64,000 bases of DNA, from NCBI RefSeq assembly GCF_021654285.1, contig NZ_JAKFZS010000018.1, positions 62,001-126,000 on the forward strand. Direction: 5' to 3'. Origin of the DNA: Pseudoalteromonas luteoviolacea (GTDB lineage: Bacteria; Pseudomonadota; Gammaproteobacteria; Enterobacterales; Alteromonadaceae). Under the pieces are notes generated by a model that did no database searches, was not told the origin of the DNA, and saw only the letters and a list, made by a program, of their open reading frames with translations. A program made the translations under genes and the position numbers. Numbering within the stretch: the first letter of the stretch is position 1; each line of letters starts with the position of its first letter. Below, in pieces: positions 55,621 to 62,304 of this stretch.

Positions 55621-57084
55621 ATGGCAATGTCGGTATTTCAATTAAGCAGTATAACCCTGTTATTTCTATCACTGAGTGGCTGCGGCGGTGGGAGCAGTGC
55701 GGATAATACATCAACACCAACTAATTCGACTGAAAACGCAGCACCACAATGCACCGCCAATTCGATTGATATAGCACGAGGTAGCGGTGCTGTTGCTGTA
55801 AGTGGCTCATTGCAATGCAGCGATGTGGATGGCGATACACTGAGCTATGAGCCAAGTACAATTCAAAGTGATGGGGTTGAATCCGGAGCGTATACTCAAA
55901 CCATTACCATCTCCGATGGCCAAGGTGGGCAAACGCAAGTGGCGCTGTCATATCAAATCACAAACCAAGCACCGAGCTGCATTCAAAGCAGCCTGCCGAA
56001 AGTGTCTTTATCTCAGTCGAACTTGGTTGTCAGTAATTATTTATCTTGCAGTGATAGTAATGGTGATAGCCTAACTTTTACACCGCAATCTATTGATACC
56101 TCTGAGCAAGCAGTGGGCGAATATACCCAACAAATAAGCTACAGCGATGGTGAGCTCAGTACCACGCTAGATTTCAAATACACGCTCAGCGGTGATGTGC
56201 AAACAGAACTCACACGTTGTGAACTCATTCGTCAATCTGTGGCAATGTCTCCGGAAAGTGATGTTGTTGTAACCTGTGATGATAGCTATGCCTATATCAC
56301 TTCAGATACTTACCCAAGTCATGACTTGATGAACGGCATAAAGGCGACGAATGAACAGATCCCCGTCCCTGCGGTTGGCTATGCCGCACCAATTAAACTG
56401 GAGTCGCAACCTGCGGCTAGCCCCACAACAGTAGATGCTGCGCTCGGTGTGGCAATAAATGGGGTGCCCATTTATGACTATTCTGCTGCGGGTGAACTCG
56501 ATTTGTTTAATTACGACTCAAGTGTTGATACGGTGGCGCTTGGTCAATTAGATAATTGCGGTGGTCATGCGGGCAGAGGAGATGATTATCACTATCATGC
56601 TGCACCCACTTGCATGATGGATGCGATGGAGGCGCTCAACGACGATACCATTATTGGTTGGGGATATGATGGTTATCCGCTCTATGGTTTTAACAACCCA
56701 GATGGCAGTGCTATCTCGCAAGGCGATTTAGAGTTGTGTAATGGCATTGCTGATGACACGTTTGGCTATCGATATCATTTATCGACTGCGCCCCCTTATG
56801 TGTTTCAGTGCCTAGTGGGTGAAGTAGATACAGGTGATTTACCACGCGTTGCGCCATTGAGTGGTGGGGCAGATCGCGCCGATCTGAGACCACCTGCGGG
56901 GGATGTGAAAAACTTGACGCATACTGTAGAAACCGATGGTAAGCGAACCATGCGTTATGGCTATCAAGGTGAAAATTACTATGTCACTTACTCACCTAGT
57001 AAAGACAAAATGAATTGCTATGAATTTGAAATGAAAGCGATTTCTAATAATGGTGCTATTCAAACTGGGACATACTGCCGATGA
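55621..57084 (+). CDS. YHYH-domain lipoprotein
   Basis: A 487-residue lipoprotein with lipobox LSGCGGG. After a Ser/Thr/Asn linker come two cadherin-like repeats (QCSDVDGDTLSYEP and SCSDSNGDSLTFTPQ), probably calcium binding. The C-terminal YHYH domain (about 200-487) contains GGHAGRGDDYHYHAAPTC (DYHYH at residues 322-326) and IIGWGYDGYPLYGF. The histidine cluster could hold a metal, but the family's activity is not established. The stop overlaps the next gene by 4 bases. The gene lies downstream of the FeoB-like gene but is separated by about 230 bases and a hairpin, so it may be independent. Confidence 0.8.
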   Translation: MAMSVFQLSSITLLFLSLSGCGGGSSADNTSTPTNSTENAAPQCTANSIDIARGSGAVAVSGSLQCSDVDGDTLSYEPSTIQSDGVESGAYTQTITISDGQGGQTQVALSYQITNQAPSCIQSSLPKVSLSQSNLVVSNYLSCSDSNGDSLTFTPQSIDTSEQAVGEYTQQISYSDGELSTTLDFKYTLSGDVQTELTRCELIRQSVAMSPESDVVVTCDDSYAYITSDTYPSHDLMNGIKATNEQIPVPAVGYAAPIKLESQPAASPTTVDAALGVAINGVPIYDYSAAGELDLFNYDSSVDTVALGQLDNCGGHAGRGDDYHYHAAPTCMMDAMEALNDDTIIGWGYDGYPLYGFNNPDGSAISQGDLELCNGIADDTFGYRYHLSTAPPYVFQCLVGEVDTGDLPRVAPLSGGADRADLRPPAGDVKNLTHTVETDGKRTMRYGYQGENYYVTYSPSKDKMNCYEFEMKAISNNGAIQTGTYCR

Positions 57085-57602
57085 ACTTTTTGAAGCACTT
57101 TTTATCTTTTACTATTTATACTGTGATGTTGTGCGTGTCTACATTGACCCACGCACATGCACTAAAAGAAACCACCGCAACGATAACGGTGCGAAGCGGT
57201 CAAATTGATGTGCTCGTCAATACTGACTTTAGTCATTGGCTGAATTTATTACATAATAATGAGGCGTGGTTGCTTGGAGATACAGAGTTGGTATTGCAAG
57301 ATGGGCAAACAGAGCAAGTAAAGCGTAAACAGCTACAGGAACTTGTACTTAAACACACAAAAGTACAGGCCAATGGTGCATTACTGAGCTGTCAGCTGAA
57401 TCAATTTCCAGCACAACTTACTCAACTTCACAAAGGACATCACCGCCGCGCTTATTTCAGACTTGGCTGCGTATCAACCCATAAACAGTTAAATGCTGTT
57501 TCTTTGGTACTGCCTAAGTCGCTTGGCCGAGTGTATACCAGTTTAGTGCAACCAAAACAGCAGCTGATTGGCGCAGGGAAAAAAGCAGAATTTAAATTAT
57601 AA
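57081..57602 (+). CDS. Hypothetical exported protein
   Basis: A 173-residue protein with a signal peptide ending near THAHA. The mature part starts HALKETTATITVRSGQIDVLVNTDF, and contains LSCQL and RLGCVS, a possible disulfide, and LHKGHHRRAYFRLG. No family recognised. It overlaps the YHYH lipoprotein gene by 4 bases, so the two are co-translated and probably act together in the envelope. It is the last gene before the AT-rich peptide island. Confidence 0.7.
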   Translation: MNFLKHFLSFTIYTVMLCVSTLTHAHALKETTATITVRSGQIDVLVNTDFSHWLNLLHNNEAWLLGDTELVLQDGQTEQVKRKQLQELVLKHTKVQANGALLSCQLNQFPAQLTQLHKGHHRRAYFRLGCVSTHKQLNAVSLVLPKSLGRVYTSLVQPKQQLIGAGKKAEFKL

Positions 57603-57707
57603 GGTGTAAAGAATTGCGGGGGCGAATAGCGCTTTATTGCTCAGGCGGTTAGGTGTGTCGAGTCGTCAGAATAGTTTTATATGTAGATGAAATATGTGAA
57701 TATTCAT

Positions 57708-57739
57708 AAGAGTAAGCGCATCTGTGATGGCTTACTCTT
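57708..57739. terminator. Hairpin ending the peptide operon
   Basis: AAGAGTAAGC (57708-57717) pairs perfectly with GCTTACTCTT (57730-57739) between the rightward exported-protein gene and the leftward peptide array. Confidence 0.6.
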
Positions 57740-57750
57740 TAAGAGAAAAG

Positions 57751-57888
57751 TTATTTATCTCTCTGACTATTGCTGTATTGGTTTATGCCAAACAGCTCAA
57801 TTGCTTTGGCTCTAGGTGGAGTGCTAGGAGAACTTCAATGAACTCCGCCATAGATACATTCGAATGTGCTAAGGCTTAACAATTCCAC
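57751..57888 (-). pseudogene. Fifth double-glycine peptide gene, stop-interrupted
   Basis: Reading from a GTG two bases after the stop of the previous peptide gene gives MELLSLSTFECIYGGVH, a 15-residue leader ending in Gly-Gly of the same length as the intact MKTLNIKTLKYIYGG. A TGA (57835-57837) follows, and the same frame then resumes SSPSTPPRAKAIELFG and continues to TAA at 57751. The core matches the SSPGLPHRAQAIKL pattern of the intact copy at 58403-58528. It is best read as a decayed member of the array. Confidence 0.6.
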
Positions 57889-57890
57889 TA

Positions 57891-58004
57891 TTAAATCTTA
57901 CTAATTGGAAATTCTAATGTTTGCTTTCTTTCTGGTAAATCAGGAGCTTGAAGTTTCTGTCCTCCATAAATATATTTTAATGTCTTAATATTCAATGTTT
58001 TCAT
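57891..58004 (-). CDS. Double-glycine leader peptide, array member 4
   Basis: A 37-residue peptide. The leader MKTLNIKTLKYIYGG ends in a double glycine at residues 14-15, the cleavage signal of C39-peptidase ABC exporters for bacteriocins and microcins. The predicted mature peptide is about 22 residues (QKLQAPDLPERKQTLEFPIS plus KI). It shares the PxLPxR-x-Q core with the other copies. AAAGGAA lies 8-9 bases before the ATG. No homologous database family is claimed. Confidence 0.65.
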   Translation of the reverse strand: MKTLNIKTLKYIYGGQKLQAPDLPERKQTLEFPISKI

Positions 58005-58060
58005 TATTCAATTCCTTTCTTTAAAGCGCTTTGCTACAAGAGTTAGGTGTTACGTTACTT

Positions 58061-58171
58061 TTAGCGTTTAGTATTTGGTAAGTGAATAGACGTTGGTCTA
58101 TATGGTAACTTCGGCGCATTAGCGCTCCCCCCTACAATGACCATCAAAAGTTCTTCAGTTAGTTGCTTCAT
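58061..58171 (-). CDS. Double-glycine leader peptide, array member 3
   Basis: A 36-residue peptide with leader MKQLTEELLMVIVGG and predicted mature part SANAPKLPYRPTSIHLPNTK plus R. It has the APxLPxR core shared with its neighbours and a cationic end. AAGGA lies 7 bases ahead of the ATG. Same strand and about 57 bases upstream of the next copy, consistent with one transcript. Confidence 0.65.
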   Translation of the reverse strand: MKQLTEELLMVIVGGSANAPKLPYRPTSIHLPNTKR

Positions 58172-58199
58172 AGTATTTTCCTTGTTTCATACAACTTAA

Positions 58200-58346
58200 T
58201 TACTTGATATTGAGGAGGCAATTCTTTTGGTGAAAGTTACCAGCAGTATTACTTTTCAATGTAGCTTGATTTTTTCGTGGCAAGTCTGGTGACTTTGCAT
58301 AGCTACCATTAATAGAGTTTAGTATTTTTTCATTTAGAACTATCAT
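58200..58346 (-). CDS. Peptide array member 2 (leader ends Asn-Gly-Ser)
   Basis: A 48-residue peptide with leader MIVLNEKILNSINGS, where the double glycine is Gly-Ser, and core KSPDLPRKNQATLKSN, a close variant of the SPxLP motif. The tail is longer than in other copies (ending FHQKNCLLNIK), and its ribosome site is weak (GGACTCGAG). It may be a decaying or unprocessed member. Confidence 0.5.
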   Translation of the reverse strand: MIVLNEKILNSINGSYAKSPDLPRKNQATLKSNTAGNFHQKNCLLNIK

Positions 58347-58402
58347 ATCTCGAGTCCATCGATTCAGTTCACATTTAAAATGAATCCGTTTCTAGTTAGT
58401 TT

Positions 58403-58528
58403 TTAAGAGTTACTCGCAGGTTTATTATTGGTTAGCTTAATTGCTTGTGCTCTGTGTGGTAAACCTGGTGAGCTACCGTTCATTCCACCTAAAATTGATT
58501 GCAATTCATTAGTATTCAGTATTTTCAT
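58403..58528 (-). CDS. Double-glycine leader peptide, array member 1
   Basis: A 41-residue peptide. The leader MKILNTNELQSILGG is a textbook bacteriocin/microcin double-glycine leader (compare the LNxxELxxIxGG consensus). The mature part is MNGSSPGLPHRAQAIKLTNN followed by KPASNS. The AAGGAGC ribosome site has good spacing. Its start lies inside the last 20 bases of the membrane protein gene, which couples the two genes and makes the array the tail of that operon. Confidence 0.7.
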   Translation of the reverse strand: MKILNTNELQSILGGMNGSSPGLPHRAQAIKLTNNKPASNS

Positions 58529-59042
58529 AATTCAGCTCCTTCGACTTTGCAGTACTGGCATAAGTTAAAAAGCACCCACAAAGAATTACCTGGATTAATA
58601 GAATTATATTGTCTCTTAAATAAAGCTTAAAAAAGGCGTTATCAATTAAATAGTATTTATATGCCAATACCTCAAGCCATGTGATAGCGTTCACAATAAT
58701 CGACAATGCGACTACAATCGCAATAGTGCACTCTTGTGTGGATAGCGTTTGTTTTTGGTAAACGTACAGGTAAAACTTAGTTCCTGTCTTTTGGTATAGC
58801 ATTAATGCTAGGCTTCTACGATAAAATATTGGTATGAAAAAGGCAAGATTCACTAAAGACTCAAAAATATAGTAATGAGTGTTCCACTGGATGGTCAGAT
58901 GCATTGTTAATAAACTAGTAGTTACAACAACTACATATGAGATCAGAAACCATCTCGCAGTCGCAACTTTCCAGCTAAGTAATAAACCGATAAAAACAAC
59001 TAGTGGAAATATATGGTCTAAAATATTGTAAATATTATCCAT
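58509..59042 (-). CDS. Five-helix membrane protein of peptide island
   Basis: A 177-residue inner-membrane protein with about five hydrophobic helices (residues near 10-26, 30-52, 56-73, 104-128, 143-165) and short loops. No catalytic motif or known family was recognised; it does not look like an ABC exporter or C39 peptidase. AAGGAG is well placed before the ATG. It begins 5 bases after the Xre regulator stop and overlaps the first peptide gene, so it is plausibly a receptor, immunity or maturation partner for the peptides. That is inference from position. Confidence 0.68.
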   Translation of the reverse strand: MDNIYNILDHIFPLVVFIGLLLSWKVATARWFLISYVVVVTTSLLTMHLTIQWNTHYYIFESLVNLAFFIPIFYRRSLALMLYQKTGTKFYLYVYQKQTLSTQECTIAIVVALSIIVNAITWLEVLAYKYYLIDNAFFKLYLRDNIILLIQVILCGCFLTYASTAKSKELNYENTEY

Positions 59043-59047
59043 AACTA

Positions 59048-59332
59048 CTACTCCTTTTCTTCTTTTTGCTTTTCCTCAGCTATTACTGAAGATTTAAAAT
59101 CAAAAATACCACTCAAATCTTTACCAAATATAAGAAACAACTCAAAAAGTTGAGTGCATGTCATATCTGTTTTGCCAGACTCATAGTTACTAATTGAGGC
59201 TTGGTCGACACCGAGCTTTTTCCCTAATTGTTCTTGTGTCCATTTTCTTTCTTTGCGCAGCTGCCGCATTGAGCGTTGGACATACGCTCTAAAGTTTTCT
59301 GTCTTGATCCTTCTTGTGCTACTCACCACCAC
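59048..59332 (-). CDS. Xre-family helix-turn-helix regulator
   Basis: A DNA-binding protein of about 94 residues starting at GTG behind a very strong AAGGAGGAGG. The helix-turn-helix is LRKERKWTQEQLGKKLGVDQASISNYESGKTDMTC, followed by TQLFELFLIFGKDLSGIF and an acidic-basic charged tail (EEKQKEEKE). There is no visible peptide-binding repeat domain of the Rgg/PlcR type. It heads the peptide operon and likely controls it. The frame is open 25 codons upstream, but the ribosome site decides the start. Confidence 0.75.
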   Translation of the reverse strand: MVVSSTRRIKTENFRAYVQRSMRQLRKERKWTQEQLGKKLGVDQASISNYESGKTDMTCTQLFELFLIFGKDLSGIFDFKSSVIAEEKQKEEKE

Positions 59333-59795
59333 ACCCTTGTACCTCCTCCTTAATCGATTGTCGTAAATTATCAGCTGATATTCTTGTTTGCAACTAAAAC
59401 TTAACAAAAGTTCTTTTAAATTAGCACTTTATAAAAGTATTTATAAAAAAATTTAGGGGAGATAAGTATCAATAGTGAAGTAAATATGCTCTATTTTTGA
59501 GTAAAGAATTCCACACATCACAGCTGATTGAGATGTTGAGAAATGAGGGTATTGCCTAGTGTAATTCAATGAATTAGTAAATCGTTTTTCGCTAAGCACG
59601 AGCCACATATTTTTATTAATAAGGTCAGCAAAGGAGTGCCTTCGCTATCAGAGCAAGTTAACTTTATTCTTGTTTACACTCGTTTGCATTTAAATCGAAT
59701 CGTTTAAATTGGTAGTTTTTAACTTATATCTATGATTATCAATAAGAATATAAGGTATTCAAAGTTAAATCTCTTCTCATAATAAAGATTTTATT
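59333..59795. promoter_or_regulatory. AT-rich divergent region of peptide island
   Basis: A 463-base, clearly AT-richer stretch between the leftward Xre/peptide operon and the rightward small membrane protein. It should contain the operon promoter. No convincing operator palindrome, RNA gene or further double-glycine peptide was found. Confidence 0.35.
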
Positions 59796-60122
59796 GTGAA
59801 TTATGCAACTGTATGGTTGTTTATTACGTTAATTGGATGGTTGTCATTCAAAGTAATTAATATGGGAGAGCTGGGCAAGATGTTAAATGATGAGATTAAA
59901 ATAGATAAACCAGGTTGGTTTAAAATTTTGCATTTGAGTGCCATGTGCGTTATCTCTATTTTACTCGCCACCGCTTTGTATATGGGGATCTTGAGTGATC
60001 TTAAGCTCACTTTTACTGAAGCACTTAAGGCACTTTTTTACTCATATCTGGTGTTTACTGTGTTTATGAACATAAAATGCTTAAAGTACGACAACGCACA
60101 TTTTGTTATAAAAAATAATTAA
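59796..60122 (+). CDS. Small hydrophobic membrane protein
   Basis: A 108-residue protein with three predicted helices (about 4-24, 44-66, 78-95) starting at GTG with a weak AAAGA ribosome site. No known family. Composition and AT content match the adjacent peptide island, with opposite orientation, so it may be an immunity or sensor protein, but there is no direct evidence. Its reading frame continues in register after the stop into the gene remnant downstream. Confidence 0.5.
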   Translation: MNYATVWLFITLIGWLSFKVINMGELGKMLNDEIKIDKPGWFKILHLSAMCVISILLATALYMGILSDLKLTFTEALKALFYSYLVFTVFMNIKCLKYDNAHFVIKNN

Positions 60123-60302
60123 ATTAGTTTTTATAACAAAGGAGTGGTTACCCAGTATGGTCCGCAGGAACTGGAGTTTGAACAGTATGTCATGTCCGGT
60201 GTGTATAAGGTACAAACAACAAAAGGGCAGGTGCTGTCTATCATGCATAGTTGGTTACCAGGCAGTCAGATATTGGTGTCAGCGATTGGGCAAAGCCGAT
60301 AA
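60123..60302 (+). pseudogene. C-terminal remnant of a truncated gene
   Basis: An open stretch after 60122 in the same frame reads GVVTQYGPQELEFEQY, VMSGVYKVQTTKGQVLSIMH and SWLPGSQILVSAIGQSR before TAA at 60300-60302. It has ordinary coding character unlike the AT-rich DNA to its left, yet no start codon with a ribosome site. It looks like the 3' end of a chromosomal gene cut off at the right edge of the island. Family not recognised. Confidence 0.5.
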
Positions 60303-60324
60303 ACCTCGTTATTAATTTAGCTTG

Positions 60325-61065
60325 TCAGTCATGGTGTGCGATACGGGCTTTTAATGTGTTGACAAAACCCCGTGAAACCGGAATGTCTTTATCTGTGCCT
60401 GCAAGTCGAACGAAATGTTTGCGCGCTTGATACTTAAGTTCTACGAGCCGTGTGGCATTGATGATGTAACTTCGGTGCAGTCGATAAAATTGCGAGTCTG
60501 GTAGCTGCGTTTCAAACCCATCTAGGGTTTTTTCTGAGATGATGGTCTCTGTGTTGTGTATGTGTTTACCCGATTGAGTTAAATGCACTCGACGATAGCG
60601 GCCAATGCTTTCAATATAATTGATATGGTTAAATTCAATGACTTTTTGCTCTGCATGATCGCTGAGGATAAGGCGTTCTGTGGATATATGCGCGTGATAG
60701 TGTGCATGTTGATTAAGCATTTTATTGATACTTCTTATGATGAGCTCTGGCCTTGCAGGTTTGACTAAATAGTCAATGGCCTTGGTATCAAAGGCTTTGA
60801 GGGCATAGTGCTCGTATGCGGTCATAAAAATCAGCTGATAGTCTATATTTTGGGTCGCTTTGGCAACATCAAAGCCATTTAACTCAGGCATTTCAATATC
60901 AAGAAAGACGATATCAGGGCGCTTAATCATGATTTGCGCTATGGCCGATTTACCATCTGATGCTTCGCCAATAATTGTGAGGTCATCAAAACCCTCGATC
61001 ACATCCTTTAAATTTTGTCTCGCAGCGGGCTCGTCGTCGACAATGATCACGGTTTTTGTATTCAT
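60325..61065 (-). CDS. LytTR-family response regulator
   Basis: A 246-residue two-component regulator. The receiver domain (1-120) has VDDEPAAR, phospho-acceptor Asp56 (FLDIEMPELNGF), and TAYEHYALKAF...DYLVKP. The LytTR DNA-binding domain (about 140-246) has FNHINYIESIGRYRRVHL, FYRLHRSYIINATRL and VSRGFVNTLKARI. Its partner kinase is encoded 6 bases upstream in the same direction. The pair resembles LytS/LytR, AlgZ/AlgR and YehU/YehT systems. Target genes unknown. Confidence 0.92.
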   Translation of the reverse strand: MNTKTVIIVDDEPAARQNLKDVIEGFDDLTIIGEASDGKSAIAQIMIKRPDIVFLDIEMPELNGFDVAKATQNIDYQLIFMTAYEHYALKAFDTKAIDYLVKPARPELIIRSINKMLNQHAHYHAHISTERLILSDHAEQKVIEFNHINYIESIGRYRRVHLTQSGKHIHNTETIISEKTLDGFETQLPDSQFYRLHRSYIINATRLVELKYQARKHFVRLAGTDKDIPVSRGFVNTLKARIAHHD

Positions 61066-61071
61066 AGTGGC

Positions 61072-62112
61072 TCAATGTAATACTGGTATTTGAATAAACG
61101 CACTGGTGCCTTCATGACTGGATTGTAACGCAAATGTGGCTTGGCCTTGATAGTGTAATTTGAGTGTTTCTGTTGCGATGCGCAGCCCTTCACCTTGTAC
61201 AACTAGGCTGTCATCAAATTGAGCGCCGGTATCTTGCACTTCAATCAGTAGATTAGAGCGCTTTTTTTCAATAATGATACTGATGTGGCCCGCTTTAGCG
61301 TAGGGCGCAATGCCATATTTCACCGCGTTTTCGACAATCGGCAACAAAAGTAAAGAGGGGATAGGCAGTTGTTCTAACTCGCTGTGGCAATCAATATCAA
61401 AGGTAAGCCTATCGGCAAAGCGTTTTTGCTGCAAAACTAGATACAACTCAGCCAGTTTTAGCTCTTGTTCAAGGGGAATAAATTGCTGTTTGGCCTGCTG
61501 CATGGCTTCTCGTAATAGGTCACTCAAATCGTAAATTAGCGCTTTGGCTTTTTGTGGGTGGTGTGTTACTTCGCTGGCAATGAGGTTCAGAGTATTAAAT
61601 AAAAAATGCGGGTTAGATTGCATTTTCAGTATCTGTAGCTCTGCTTTTTGTGCCTGTAATTGTGATTGAAAGTGATAAGTTTGCTGTTTAAACATGAGCA
61701 TCACCGCAATGTAAACTAAGGTTTCAAGTAACATAATGACAATAGGTAAAAAAGTCACTTGAGGGGCAGCAGCGCTGTTGATGGGCAAGTTCACAATAGG
61801 GCCAATCAGCGCATAGAATACAATGATGACAAACGGTCTAAATAGCCAAACATTATGGCGCAGGTTTACAGTAAACAGCCGCGCTAAAACAGGTTCTAAG
61901 ATATTAAATAAAAGATAACCTGCGCAAAACCCGCTCCAAACCTTGAATGTGGCCTGTGCAAATAAGTGGAGTGTGAAGGCATCAAGGGCAAGTAGTACAC
62001 ACGACAGCAGCAAGATATTGAACCAAGGCCAAATGAGTAAAAATATCCAAGCTTGTGTTTTTCTTTTGTTATACAGCCCAACTTGGCTCGGTGGCATATC
62101 TAATTTATTCAC
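61072..62112 (-). CDS. LytS/YehU-like sensor histidine kinase
   Basis: Membrane kinase of 346 residues starting at GTG (with GGA at proper spacing). Residues about 20-140 form four or five transmembrane helices with no large periplasmic domain. The His_kinase domain carries the phospho-acceptor in MQSNPHFLFNTLNLIASEV (His169) and LRYQ-like SDLLREAMQQAK. The ATPase domain has IPSLLLLPIVENAVKYGI and a degenerate G box (VVQGEGLRIATETLKLHY). Immediately precedes its response regulator in an operon. Confidence 0.9.
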   Translation of the reverse strand: MNKLDMPPSQVGLYNKRKTQAWIFLLIWPWFNILLLSCVLLALDAFTLHLFAQATFKVWSGFCAGYLLFNILEPVLARLFTVNLRHNVWLFRPFVIIVFYALIGPIVNLPINSAAAPQVTFLPIVIMLLETLVYIAVMLMFKQQTYHFQSQLQAQKAELQILKMQSNPHFLFNTLNLIASEVTHHPQKAKALIYDLSDLLREAMQQAKQQFIPLEQELKLAELYLVLQQKRFADRLTFDIDCHSELEQLPIPSLLLLPIVENAVKYGIAPYAKAGHISIIIEKKRSNLLIEVQDTGAQFDDSLVVQGEGLRIATETLKLHYQGQATFALQSSHEGTSAFIQIPVLH

Positions 62113-62304
62113 TTAGTATTCCAGCAGTTCTCGATATATTGCATGGTACAAGCAAACTCGTTTTGATGATACGCCGCGAAAACACCATTGATACAGACTT
62201 TTACACCATCTGCACACAACTGGCTACGCGACAGCTTTTTACGGTGATATTCCTATGCCTAACACGACAAGCAATTGTCTGCAAAGGCATAAGGAAAAAC
62301 AAAC

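Noticed and set aside
57603..60122. Insertion sequence or prophage
   Set aside because: No transposase, integrase or convincing flanking repeats were found, despite the island-like composition.
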